From Candidatus Omnitrophota bacterium (GTDB lineage Bacteria > Hinthialibacterota > Hinthialibacteria > Hinthialibacterales > JAKPRU01), in contig JAKQSI010000067.1 in NCBI GenBank assembly GCA_029570205.1, forward strand, positions 59,141-123,140: a stretch of 64,000 bases of DNA, written 5' to 3'. The position numbers and the translations under genes are program-made. Position 1 is the first letter of the stretch. Each line of letters opens with the position of its first letter. A model generated the notes under the pieces. It did not search any database. It saw only the letters and a list, made by a program, of their open reading frames with translations, and was not told the origin of the DNA. Below, piece by piece: positions 1 to 8,933 of this stretch.

Positions 1-245
1 GTGTCGAGCGTGTCGGCTATGGGGGCGGCCATCGGGAAGTTCCGGGTTTGCTGAACCTCATGCGGGTGTCCCTGGGAATCGCCGGAGATTCCTCCAATTC
101 GGGTGAAGGTTTTTGATGAAACTGTGATAAGTCACTCCCGTATTGCGCGCGGAGAGGCGGCTCATTCTTCGAGAGATTCAAGATGCCTTGCCCGATCTGC
201 TGGTGAGTTGCTGGAAAGGAAATATGGGGAAAGGCAGGCACAATT

Positions 246-268
246 CCTCCCCCGAAGATCGGGGGAGG
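246..268. repeat. Palindromic element, CCCCGAAGATCGGGG family, copy 1
   Basis: Ten-base perfect arms (CCTCCCCCGA at 246-255 and TCGGGGGAGG at 259-268) flank an AGA loop. The same core recurs at 373-395 on the other strand, at 61327-61347 with one mismatch, and as a variant with an A/T core at 42898-42917. Confidence 0.8.
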
Positions 269-372
269 TCAGGCGGGGGTTGACTGCTCAGAAAGGCCAG
301 ACGGCGATTAACACGAAAAACAGCTGCCATACCTCTGGAATCTCTCCTATCCTGAACTCAACTCCCCTTGTA

Positions 373-395
373 TTCCCCCCGATCTTCGGGGGGAA
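373..395. repeat. Palindromic element, CCCCGAAGATCGGGG family, copy 2
   Basis: The arms TTCCCCCCGA (373-382) and TCGGGGGGAA (386-395) flank a TCT loop. Read on the minus strand it matches copy 1. It lies about 85 bases downstream of the rho stop codon, so the hairpin could shape the 3' end of the polA-coaE-rho message, but the poly-U tract of an intrinsic terminator is missing. Confidence 0.75.
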
Positions 396-479
396 GCATA
401 GGAGGCACAGAGGCCTGCCTTGCCATTTGTTTGCTCGGGCCGGTGTGGGGGGGCTGGTCGTGGGGACCGTTGTGGTTCC

Positions 480-1847
480 TCAGAGATCCGATTTCCCCAG
501 GGTTTCGAGGAACTCCTTGTTGCTTTTGGTTTTCTTGAGGCGTTCAATCAGGAGTTCCACAGCCTCGCTGGCATTCATTTCATTCAGGACTTTGCGCAGG
601 AGCCAGACCCGTTCCAACTCGTGAGGCTCCAGCAGGAGTTCCTCCCGGCGTGTTTTTGAGCGGTTAATATCGATGGCCGGGTAAATCCGGCGCTCGGCGA
701 GTTTGCGGTCGAGATGCAATTCCAGGTTGCCGGTGCCTTTGAATTCCTCGTAGATCACATCATCCATGCGGCTGCCGGTGTCGATCAGCGCCGTGCCTAC
801 GATGGAAAGGCTTCCACCTTCCTCGATGTTCCGCGCTGCGCCGTAGAATCGTTTCGGCGGAATCAGGGCGCTGGAGTCGATACCGCCGGAGAGAATCTTG
901 CCGCTGTGCGGAACGATCTGGTTATAGGCCCGCGCCAGGCGGGTGATACTGTCGAGCAGAATGACCACATCGTGCTTGTATTCCACGAGCCGTTTTGCTT
1001 TTTCGATCACCATTTCGGCGACCTGAACATGCCGTTCGGGCGGCTCGTCGAATGTGGAGGAAATTACCTCGGCATCCACAGACCGCTGCATGTCGGTCAC
1101 CTCTTCGGGACGTTCGTCAATCAGAAGAACGATCAGTATGGTATCGGGATGATTGGCGGTAATGCTGTGAGCGATGCCCTGGAGAAGAATGGTTTTCCCT
1201 GCGTTGGGAGGAGAGACGATCAGGGCTCGTTGTCCTTTGCCCATAGGCACGATCATGTCGATGATCCGTGCGGTGATTTTGTCCGGGGTGGTTTCCATCC
1301 GGAATCGCTCGCAGGGAAACAGCGGTGTGAGGTTGTCGTAAAGGATTTTGTCTTTTGCCGCTTCGGGCGGTTCGTAATTGATCTCGGTGACTTTGAGCAG
1401 GGCAAAATAGCGCTCTCCGCTTTTCGGCGGTCGGATCAGTCCTTTCACCATATCCCCTTTTCGAAGACCGAATCGGCGGATTTGGGAGGGCGAGATATAG
1501 ATATCGTCGGGACCGGGCAGGTAGTTGTAATTGGCGCTGCGCAGGAACCCGAATCCTTCGGGGAGGCATTCGAGCACGCCTTCTCCTTCCATAACGCCTT
1601 CGGGGCCTTCTTGCTGCGCCTGGTGCTGGAGGATGCGATAAATGAGTTCCTGTTTTCGAAGCCCGCTATAGCTATCCAGCCCCATTTCCTGTGCCATTTG
1701 GGTCAGTTCCGAGATGGTTTTCCGTTTCAGGACGGCAACGGCCATAGCGGGTTTCCGTGTGATAATCGGCTCCTCGATATCGTTGTCTTTCGGGAGTCCG
1801 GGGTCGGGGGCCTTGTGGGTATAGTAGGAGTTGCGGTCGTCATTCAT
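480..1847 (-). CDS. rho: Transcription termination factor Rho
   Basis: Hexameric RNA-dependent ATPase/helicase that ends transcription at Rho-dependent sites. The 455-residue product has the N-terminal Rho helical domain ([12 protein letters not shown]), the RNA-binding cold-shock-like domain with the GFGFLR RNP motif, a Walker A of VSPPNAGKT, Walker [16 protein letters not shown] and the R-loop/Q-loop segment GGIDSSAL. All key ATPase segments are visible. I chose ATG 1847 because it overlaps the coaE stop as ATGA, as coaE does with polA. The frame stays open upstream to ATG 1961, but that extension overlaps the conserved 3' end of coaE by 118 bases. A middle start at 1871 is possible. It is the last gene of polA-coaE-rho. 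Confidence 0.96.
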   Translation of the reverse strand: MNDDRNSYYTHKAPDPGLPKDNDIEEPIITRKPAMAVAVLKRKTISELTQMAQEMGLDSYSGLRKQELIYRILQHQAQQEGPEGVMEGEGVLECLPEGFGFLRSANYNYLPGPDDIYISPSQIRRFGLRKGDMVKGLIRPPKSGERYFALLKVTEINYEPPEAAKDKILYDNLTPLFPCERFRMETTPDKITARIIDMIVPMGKGQRALIVSPPNAGKTILLQGIAHSITANHPDTILIVLLIDERPEEVTDMQRSVDAEVISSTFDEPPERHVQVAEMVIEKAKRLVEYKHDVVILLDSITRLARAYNQIVPHSGKILSGGIDSSALIPPKRFYGAARNIEEGGSLSIVGTALIDTGSRMDDVIYEEFKGTGNLELHLDRKLAERRIYPAIDINRSKTRREELLLEPHELERVWLLRKVLNEMNASEAVELLIERLKKTKSNKEFLETLGKSDL

Positions 1848-2461
1848 TGGGGGCGCAGGTGGGTCTGCCATATACGTTCCACTTGGGCGTCGAGGTCTTC
1901 CATAGTTCCTCGGTTGTCGATTATTAGCATAGTTTTCGTTATTTTTCGGTCTTCTTCCCATTGGGCTTCCTCACGTTTTTTTAGTTCCTCTGTGGACCAG
2001 CCACGAAGCTCTTTGAGCCGTGCGGCTCTCACCTCTCTCGGGGCGGTAACCCCGATCAGCACATCCGGTTCACCCGCCAATCCCCATTCGGGTAGAAGGG
2101 CGGCATCAATCACGAGTACCGGTGGCGAACCGGTATCTTTATTTCGATGTTCGGCGATTGCCTGACGGATCTGGCGGATCATTTTTGGGTGGACGATCCG
2201 GTTCAGATCCTCCAGGGAGCTCCGATCATTGAAAACAAGTTTCGCAAGTGTTTTCCGGTCAATGGATCCGTCTGTCGCGAGAATTCCGGTCCCGAACCGA
2301 GCGACCAACGCCTCATATTCCGGGTGGCCTTTCTCCAGAAGCGCATGACCAAGACGATCTGCCTCGATCAGACGCGCTCCTCGACCGGCCAGAAGAGACG
2401 CCACGGCGCTTTTTCCCGCTCCCGGCAGGCCGACCAGCCCCACCACTTTCCGCGTACTCAT
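1844..2461 (-). CDS. coaE: Dephospho-CoA kinase
   Basis: Catalyses the last step of coenzyme A synthesis, ATP-dependent phosphorylation of the 3'-hydroxyl of dephospho-CoA, in the cytoplasm. At 205 residues it has the usual length. The P-loop GLPGAGKS is at about residues 11-18, followed by the family's EADRLGH segment, [11 protein letters not shown] in the lid/substrate region and the C-terminal [15 protein letters not shown] typical of CoaE. Its start codon overlaps the polA stop (ATGA at 2458-2461) and its stop overlaps the preferred rho start. Translation of all three genes is therefore probably coupled. Confidence 0.95.
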   Translation of the reverse strand: MSTRKVVGLVGLPGAGKSAVASLLAGRGARLIEADRLGHALLEKGHPEYEALVARFGTGILATDGSIDRKTLAKLVFNDRSSLEDLNRIVHPKMIRQIRQAIAEHRNKDTGSPPVLVIDAALLPEWGLAGEPDVLIGVTAPREVRAARLKELRGWSTEELKKREEAQWEEDRKITKTMLIIDNRGTMEDLDAQVERIWQTHLRPQ

Positions 2462-5145
2462 AGATCGGCCCAGCTGTTTCCCCAGGAAACCTCCACGGGT
2501 GTGGGAACGGAGATTTCATTCGCCAGGGCAGTCTCCATGGTTTCACGAACCCCCTGAGCGATTTTCTCCACAATGGATTCCTTTACCTCAAACACCAGTT
2601 CATCATGCACAGTCAGAATCATATTCACCGGCTTGCCTGCAAAACGGCGATGGCAGTCCACCATCGCTTTTTTAAGCAAATCCGCTGCCGAACCTTGAAT
2701 CGGCGCGTTGATCGCTGCCCGGCGCGCATTCTCGGAACGCGCCCGGTTGGAATCTCCCAAACCGGGAGTGGGAATCCGACGACCCAGGATGGTTCTGACA
2801 TAACCGTTCTTTGCCGCCTCGCGGGCTATTTCCTCCATATACTCCCGTACACGGGGATACCGCTCGAAATACCGCTCGACATATTCCTTTGCTTCCTCCA
2901 CGGGAATCGCCAGGCGCTGCGACAGGCCATAGGGACTCATGCCGTAATTGAGACCGAAATTGATCTCCTTTGCCTTCCGCCGCATGTCCCTGCCGACATC
3001 TGTCAGCGAGACACCGAATACCTCTGCGGCGGTTCGCCGATGAATGTCCTCCCCTTTACCGAATGCCTGCAAAAGCCCCGGATCCTTCGACAGGTGGGCC
3101 ATGATCCGCAATTCAATTTGTGAATAATCGGCCGATAGGAGCAGATTTCCCTTCTCCGCGACAAAGGCGCGTCGCACACGATGTCCCAAGGGTGTCCGAA
3201 CGGGGATGTTCTGTAGATTCGGCGCACTGCTGGAGATTCTCCCTGTGTTGACAGCGGTCTGATTGTAATTCGTATGCACACGACCCGTCTGCGGGTCGAT
3301 CAACTCTTTAAGGCCTTCGAGATAGGTGGATTGCAGTTTCGCCCGCTGACGATATTCCATCATCAGGACAGCGATTCTATGTCCCTCGGAGGCCAGCTGT
3401 TCCAGGATGTCTGCACGGGTACTCTTTTTTCGACCGGTGAGCAGTTTTTTTTCATCATATAAAATCGCGGCCAGTTGCGAAGGGGAATTGACGTTAAACT
3501 CTCGTCCGACTTCCCGATAGATCTCCTTTTCCAGTTCTTCCAGTTCCTTCGCCAACTCTTGCGACTGCTGCTCCAGTGTTTCTCGATCGACCTTCACGCC
3601 GCACATTTCCATCTCGGCCAGCACGGTGACGAGAGGGATTTCCACTTCTTCGTAAAGCCTTTTCAATCCGAGCGAATCTATCTGTCCCTCGTAAAAACCG
3701 CACAACCGAAGTGCGGCATCGGCATCCTCGCAGGAGTAGGGTCCGGCCTGCTCGATGGGCACTTCCGCGAAAGATCTCTGTTTTCTCCCGGAGCCGATGA
3801 GATCCTCAATGGGAGTCATGCGCATCCCCAGGTGTTCCGCCGCCAGAACATCCAGTTTTCGGGTTGAGCGTTCCGGCTCACATAAATAGGAGGCAATGAG
3901 GCTGTCGTGGACAATCCCCGAAAGCCTCAGGCCGCCTCGACTCAAAACCTGGTAATCGAATTTCAAATTCTGCCCGCATTTTCTGCAATGCGGATCGGCA
4001 AGTATGGGGCCGATCAGTTCCTTGACCGTGGTCAATGGGACACAGTCCCCCTCTCGATGGGCGACCGGAATATACCATGCCTGACCCGGACGAATTGAAA
4101 AGGAAAGTCCGACCAAATCCGCGATGTTTGTGTTGAGGGAGGTTGTTTCCGTATCCACCGCAACCATCGAGGCTTTCCGAATTTCCTCTGCGACTGTTTG
4201 CAGGCGGTCATGTGACTGAACAATCTCATAGTTCATTGTCGCGGAGGTTTCCTGTGATTCCTTCTCGCGGACATGGGAGGCGGCCTGCTGTTCCTCCAAC
4301 TCCCTGGCGAGGGTGCGGAACTCTAATTCACGACAGACACGGAGCAATTCCGGGATATCCGGTGATGGGGGTGTGAGGAGTTTTTCTTCAAGTTCCAGGG
4401 GGACATCTCGGCGAATTGTTGCCAAGTCCCGCGACCGAAACGCCTGTTCCCGATATTCCCGCAGGCTGTCGCGCCGCTTTTGCCCCTTTACCTGGTCCAG
4501 GTTGTTGTACAGCGATTCCAGGGAACCGAATCGGACAATCAGGTCCACTGCGGTCTTTTCCCCGATGCCGGGAACTCCCGGAATGTTATCGACTGTATCT
4601 CCCATCAAACCGAACACATCCCGCAGCCGTTCCGGGCCGACCTGGTACCGTTCCCGGACTTCCTTTTCACCGTAGATCTTTGTGTTGTTTAAATGCTGTC
4701 GAAGAACCCGAATGTTTTTTCCGACCAACTGCAACAAATCTTTATCTCCCGAAGCGATCACGACATCCCAACCGTCCCGTGCCAGGCGGTCGGCGAGCGT
4801 TCCCAGAATATCGTCGGCTTCGTAACCGGGGTATGCAATCACCGGGATGCCCATCGCGTTCAAGACCTGTTTCATGTAAGGAATCTGAACCACGAGGTCC
4901 TCCGGAGTGGCTTCTCGGTTGCTCTTGTAGGAATCATCCAGTTCATGCCGAAAAGTCGGTTCCTTGCTGTCCCAAGCGACAATCAACGCATCGGGGGAAT
5001 AGGTCCGCAGCATCTGTCGAAGCGAATTGACGAAACCAAACACTGCCCCCGTGGGCATTCCATCCGTGGAACGGGATAAATCTCCGACCCCGTGGAAAGC
5101 CCGGAAGAAATATGAATTTCCGTCCACCAGAAGAGCTGTTTTCAT
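2458..5145 (-). CDS. polA: DNA polymerase I with 5'-3' and 3'-5' exonucleases
   Basis: Repair polymerase that removes RNA primers and fills gaps. The 895-residue product has all three modules. The N-terminal 5' nuclease shows DGNSYFFRAFHG and the GDKDLLQL acidic cluster. The 3'-5' proofreading domain keeps its catalytic motifs: DTETTSLN (Exo I), NLKFDYQVL (Exo II) and YSCEDAD (Exo III). The polymerase palm and fingers show SADYSQIELR (motif A), RRKAKEINFGLNYG (motif B, with Phe in the O helix) and LTVHDELVFE (motif C). Many Pol I proteins have lost proofreading, so intact Exo motifs are worth noting. I start at MKTALLVDGN (5145), where family similarity begins; the frame extends 17 codons further upstream. 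Confidence 0.97.
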   Translation of the reverse strand: MKTALLVDGNSYFFRAFHGVGDLSRSTDGMPTGAVFGFVNSLRQMLRTYSPDALIVAWDSKEPTFRHELDDSYKSNREATPEDLVVQIPYMKQVLNAMGIPVIAYPGYEADDILGTLADRLARDGWDVVIASGDKDLLQLVGKNIRVLRQHLNNTKIYGEKEVRERYQVGPERLRDVFGLMGDTVDNIPGVPGIGEKTAVDLIVRFGSLESLYNNLDQVKGQKRRDSLREYREQAFRSRDLATIRRDVPLELEEKLLTPPSPDIPELLRVCRELEFRTLARELEEQQAASHVREKESQETSATMNYEIVQSHDRLQTVAEEIRKASMVAVDTETTSLNTNIADLVGLSFSIRPGQAWYIPVAHREGDCVPLTTVKELIGPILADPHCRKCGQNLKFDYQVLSRGGLRLSGIVHDSLIASYLCEPERSTRKLDVLAAEHLGMRMTPIEDLIGSGRKQRSFAEVPIEQAGPYSCEDADAALRLCGFYEGQIDSLGLKRLYEEVEIPLVTVLAEMEMCGVKVDRETLEQQSQELAKELEELEKEIYREVGREFNVNSPSQLAAILYDEKKLLTGRKKSTRADILEQLASEGHRIAVLMMEYRQRAKLQSTYLEGLKELIDPQTGRVHTNYNQTAVNTGRISSSAPNLQNIPVRTPLGHRVRRAFVAEKGNLLLSADYSQIELRIMAHLSKDPGLLQAFGKGEDIHRRTAAEVFGVSLTDVGRDMRRKAKEINFGLNYGMSPYGLSQRLAIPVEEAKEYVERYFERYPRVREYMEEIAREAAKNGYVRTILGRRIPTPGLGDSNRARSENARRAAINAPIQGSAADLLKKAMVDCHRRFAGKPVNMILTVHDELVFEVKESIVEKIAQGVRETMETALANEISVPTPVEVSWGNSWADL

Positions 5146-5628
5146 ACCACCACACCGGAGAGGAGGGCAGTCCGGTTCATTGGCGGATCCCACCAAGACT
5201 GCATTTGATTACTCGAATTACCCGAAACGGATGCGGAACCACACTGTCGGATCCGTTCAGACAGATGGAGTTCTTGAACTCACCGTGTTCGGGCCGGATG
5301 GATTCGGCAAATCCCATACATCGGATCGAGAGTCAGACTCTCCAATCGCCGGCGGCATACATGCCTGTGCCGACAAGATAATCTATAGGAAAAGAACGGA
5401 TATGAAATACGGTTGTCAGATTATACTGAAGAGTATCCTTCAATTCCGCGCAGGCCCCAAGCAGACGGAGACTCGACAATTTCAGGCTGGCGGTTTGATT
5501 ACGTCAAAGTCACTCTATCGCATTTTCAATGAGTTTGCAAGAGATTTTTCACAATCTTCCGGTATGCGCACAACCTGAAAGAAGCGAATGATCGGGAGGG
5601 GGAGGCTCCCCCCTCCCTGATGTACGGG
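5146..5628. other. Intergenic region upstream of polA; no gene recognised
   Basis: These 483 bases separate polA from the secretin gene, both on the minus strand. Frames open across parts of it do not resemble proteins. A short perfect inverted repeat GAGAGTC-A-GACTCTC lies near 5328-5342 and a GC-rich hairpin at 5594-5617. It presumably holds the polA promoter, but I could not pick a convincing -35/-10 pair. No tRNA, tmRNA, RNase P or SRP RNA signature was seen. Confidence 0.5.
5594..5617 (-). terminator. GC-rich hairpin after the secretin gene
   Basis: The arms GGGAGGGGGAG (5594-5604) and CTCCCCCCTCCC (5606-5617) form an almost perfect hairpin 12 bases beyond the secretin stop codon, at the end of the pilus/secretion operon. 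No U-run follows on the minus strand, so it may be a transcript-stabilising or Rho-assisted end rather than a classical intrinsic terminator. Confidence 0.45.
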
Positions 5629-8600
5629 TTATCTTGCCGTGGCCGTAACGGTCTCGCCCTCGGCGGCCCCTGTGATAATTCGAACCGTCACAAACCACAA
5701 GGTTGTCTGCTTGGAGACGTTATACGAGACATCCTGAAACAGGCTTCCGACAAATGGGAACTTGGAGACGAACGGGACAGCCAGGGTTGACTCTTGGACA
5801 TTGTCTTGCATCATGCCGCCCATCACCACCGTCTCGCCATTTTTCAGACGCACCGTGGCCATCATAGCCTGCTGGGCAAAGAATGGCTCACCGAGAGAGG
5901 CCAAGCCGGAAGTATCGACGGTTCCGCTTCCTTCGCTGGCTTCAACGACAACCGGCGCGCGGGAGTAAATCTCCGTTTTGTTCGGCATCAGTTCGATCAA
6001 CACATGGTCATCGTTCAGAATGACCGGATAGAATCGCATCAGGACACCCACAATCGCGCGATCGAATTCGATGATTAAACGGTTGTTGGTCGGGTCATCA
6101 TCGCCCTGATCGTCGATATCGGCGCTTGATATATACGGTTCCTGGGTTCCGACAAAAATCATCGGCTCATTCATATTGGCGGTCGGGACATGGAGAACCT
6201 TGGGCGCAACCAGCACTTCTGCGGAACTCAGACTCTCCATCAGGCTCAGCACAAAGTTCAATCGGCTTTCCCCGAACGTATCCACGGTAAATCTCATGGA
6301 TTCTTTTGCGTCCGGGTCATTGATCATTCCAAGAGTCTGATCGGAGTCTTCAGGTTCCACGGAGATATGACTACGGAACGGATTCGTAATGAGATAATCA
6401 AGACCGACGGACCTCAGATCCTTTAAAGAGACGGAAACCGTGCGTTGTTCCATTTCCAACATCCGTGGCGGCCTGTCGAACGCATTGATGATGTTGGTAA
6501 TAAAGTCGAGAGCCTCCTTATCGGGAGTCAGAACAACCAGTGTGTTCGTGTTCATGTCCGGGAAGTAGGAGATGGAGAACAACGTGGTTAAGTCCTGACC
6601 GCCGCCGCCCTGTTGAATGTTGTAAAGCTCCCGGGAGCTTTCCTCAAAACCGCTGGAAAGGTCGATTTCCTGCCCTGATTCGTCCGTTCCCAGCGTATCC
6701 AGCCCTTGTACATCCAGGAACCGGGTTCGTGTGGTTTGGGTTTGATTGAAGAAAAGGAATCCGAGTACATCCGCGACATCCGTGACGGGGATGTGCTGAA
6801 TGCGATAGGTTTCAATCAGGACATCCTGCTGTGCTTCCCCACGGATACTGGCGAGATAATCGCTGACTCGCTTAAGATTCTCAGGCGTATCGACAACATC
6901 AATTGTTCCGCGTTCCTCATTGGGGAACATCCTTCGCCCCTTGAGGATGGCCTCCTGTTTGCCGGTTCCATACAGCATGGTTTCGAGGACCTCCACCACC
7001 GCGCGGGTTGTCTGAACACGCCGGTCCAGATCCTCTTCCCGTTGACCGATATCGAACATATCGGTCACGGCGAAATGCTGGGCGGTGAGTTCTCCTTCTT
7101 CCAGTTGGCCCTGGATCTGTTTATCCTGCAGGATTTGCTCCACGACGGAGATGTTTTCCGGGTAATCGACAACGATCAACGTATTATCGGGACTGAGGTA
7201 GAGTCGACGACCTTCTCCCGTCAAACCGCCGTATTGCCCGACATCCTGATACAGACGGAGTTCGATAATCCGATACAATTTCTTTGCTGTTTCGGGGTGA
7301 AGCTGGTAAATCCGAGTGACCAGCGGGCGATCTTCCTGGGCGATGGAGGGCATGTGATCCAGGAATTCCTGGACCTTCTCCAGGTTGTTTTCCGAATCTG
7401 TGACTACGAGGGAGCGTGTTCGATCGTTGAGGAACAGCTCCTTGCCGGGCATTTTCATGGAGCCGTCGGCCCCGTAAAGGATTGTGCGAAGGTCCTTGCT
7501 GGGATCTTCGAGGGTTTTCGGATCCTCCAGGATGGCTTTCAGGGTTTTGTACTGTGCCTCGGAAAGAGGGAAGATACGCGTTTTGAATCCCCGTTTTACG
7601 ATGATCGTGTCGCCTTTGCGTTCCCACATAAAGCCGTAGTTTTCCTGGATGAGATTGAGGATCTGACGAATCGTTGTGTCTTTATCTACCCGGAAATTGA
7701 CCTTACCGGCAACGCCTTCGCCGATGACCATTTTCAGTCCGCAGAGATTCGACAGGGTATTGAGGACATCGCTGATATCGGAATCGCCCTTGGTTTCATA
7801 CCCGTATTTGAGTTCGAGTTTTTCTTCCCAGGCTTTTTCCTGCGCGTCGAGAGCTTCCTTTTCCTGTTTGGCTTTGAGGGCCTTTTCATACTCTTCTTTG
7901 GAGGTGGCAAGGGCTTCCCGCGTGGGACCGTGATCCGGATAAACTTTTTGAGCGTCTTTCCAGGTTTCGACGGCCTTGATGACATCGCCTGCGCGGTAAT
8001 AGGTCATGCCTTCCTGGAATTTCTCGCTGGCGGAAGAGGAGAGCGCTTGTATCCGCGCGGCATCCGCGGCTGCCTGGCGGGCCTGTTCTTCCTGGGTGAG
8101 TTGGCTGCGCAAGGCGGCGGCCTCATCCAGCATTTTGGAGAGTTCGGGCTGATCGGGGAATTGAGTCTGAGCTTCCCGCAACACTTTTTCGGCCTCGGCG
8201 GGCTGTCGGGCATCCAGGTAAATGCGGGCTTTTTCCAGCGCCCGATCCAGGGCCGACTGGGTGGTTTCGTTCAATGTTTCCTTTGCACGGCTCTTTGTCA
8301 CGGAGGGGGCAGCCGGAGTGACCTCGTATCCGAGGCGGCGGAGTCGTTTGAGACGGCGCTGGGCACGCTCATGAGCCGGCGACAGGCGCAAAACCTCATT
8401 GTACGCTTCGATCGCTTTTTGGATCTCGCCTTCCTTTTCCAGGGCCAGCGCTTTTTCGTACACTGCCTCGACGTCGCCGGATGAACCGGTGGCTCCAATG
8501 ATTGCCGTCGAAGCGATCTCACTGTGCGTCACAAGAGCCGCGTGCGCTCCGCCCGCAAAAGCCAAACCAATCACCGAAAACGTAGTCAGGCAATAGAAGA

Positions 8601-8655
8601 ATGAGATGGGTGTGACGAAAGGCCGAGTTGAGACGGCTCGGTTCACCTTATCCAT
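5629..8655 (-). CDS. TPR-secretin, outer-membrane pore of a type IV pilus/T2SS-like machine
   Basis: Secretins form the outer-membrane channel of type IV pili and type II secretion. The 1008-residue product starts with a signal peptide (hydrophobic stretch to about residue 40, ending AHA). It continues with TPR-like repeats and charged helices to about 290, then a short STN/secretin-N segment (LCGLKMVIGEGVAGKVNFRV), several ring-building N domains (about 360-720) and the C-terminal secretin barrel with APKVLHVPTANMNEP and VRLKNGETVVMGGMM. The start at 8655 has a good AAGGAG box; nine more codons upstream lack one. The N-terminal TPR block is a departure from textbook PilQ/GspD. The gene ends the operon that encodes a PilM-PilN fusion, which favours a pilus-type role. 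Confidence 0.88.
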   Translation of the reverse strand: MDKVNRAVSTRPFVTPISFFYCLTTFSVIGLAFAGGAHAALVTHSEIASTAIIGATGSSGDVEAVYEKALALEKEGEIQKAIEAYNEVLRLSPAHERAQRRLKRLRRLGYEVTPAAPSVTKSRAKETLNETTQSALDRALEKARIYLDARQPAEAEKVLREAQTQFPDQPELSKMLDEAAALRSQLTQEEQARQAAADAARIQALSSSASEKFQEGMTYYRAGDVIKAVETWKDAQKVYPDHGPTREALATSKEEYEKALKAKQEKEALDAQEKAWEEKLELKYGYETKGDSDISDVLNTLSNLCGLKMVIGEGVAGKVNFRVDKDTTIRQILNLIQENYGFMWERKGDTIIVKRGFKTRIFPLSEAQYKTLKAILEDPKTLEDPSKDLRTILYGADGSMKMPGKELFLNDRTRSLVVTDSENNLEKVQEFLDHMPSIAQEDRPLVTRIYQLHPETAKKLYRIIELRLYQDVGQYGGLTGEGRRLYLSPDNTLIVVDYPENISVVEQILQDKQIQGQLEEGELTAQHFAVTDMFDIGQREEDLDRRVQTTRAVVEVLETMLYGTGKQEAILKGRRMFPNEERGTIDVVDTPENLKRVSDYLASIRGEAQQDVLIETYRIQHIPVTDVADVLGFLFFNQTQTTRTRFLDVQGLDTLGTDESGQEIDLSSGFEESSRELYNIQQGGGGQDLTTLFSISYFPDMNTNTLVVLTPDKEALDFITNIINAFDRPPRMLEMEQRTVSVSLKDLRSVGLDYLITNPFRSHISVEPEDSDQTLGMINDPDAKESMRFTVDTFGESRLNFVLSLMESLSSAEVLVAPKVLHVPTANMNEPMIFVGTQEPYISSADIDDQGDDDPTNNRLIIEFDRAIVGVLMRFYPVILNDDHVLIELMPNKTEIYSRAPVVVEASEGSGTVDTSGLASLGEPFFAQQAMMATVRLKNGETVVMGGMMQDNVQESTLAVPFVSKFPFVGSLFQDVSYNVSKQTTLWFVTVRIITGAAEGETVTATAR

Positions 8656-8933
8656 CGAGGCTACTCCTTTTGACAATACCAAGCCTCCAGCTCGGTTTGG
8701 TCAAATGTGTATTTGTTAAGTCAGGCAACCTTGATCAGTTCCGTATCTCCAACCGAACAAACGCCGAATCCTCCACCGGCAGGCCATATTACCTCCACGC
8801 GAATCCCCTGTCTGTCTCTCCCCGATCATAGCGACTCGGCGCAATCGGGGCTTTGGCTTCAGGGGGGAGGGTCCATCGCCAATAACCGAAAAATCCCACA
8901 GTCCTTCTGCCATCTCCTTAGTTCATTTCGAAT

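Larger units (their letters stand above)
1..479. other. Gene-free stretch downstream of rho with two palindromes
   Basis: No open frame here looks like a protein gene. The stretch holds two strong inverted repeats (246-268 and 373-395) built around the same CCCCGAAGATCGGGG core in opposite orientation. It also contains a short copy of a phrase, GGCACAGAGGCCTG (about 402-415), that recurs at 18.66 kb. It is the 3' flank of the rho gene. Neither hairpin is followed by a T-run in the direction of rho transcription, so a classical intrinsic terminator is not obvious. Confidence 0.5.

Noticed and set aside
714-2165. Long open frame antisense to rho/coaE (483 codons)
   Set aside because: It mirrors the codon structure of rho and coaE, shows no domain and has no ribosome-binding site; a shadow of conserved genes.
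5146-5628. Structured RNA gene (6S, tmRNA, RNase P, SRP)
   Set aside because: None of the conserved core sequences are present and no convincing secondary structure spans the gap.
6706-8484. Long open frame antisense to the secretin gene (592 codons)
   Set aside because: Phe/Gly-rich reading of the opposite strand of a well-supported gene; no recognisable motif.
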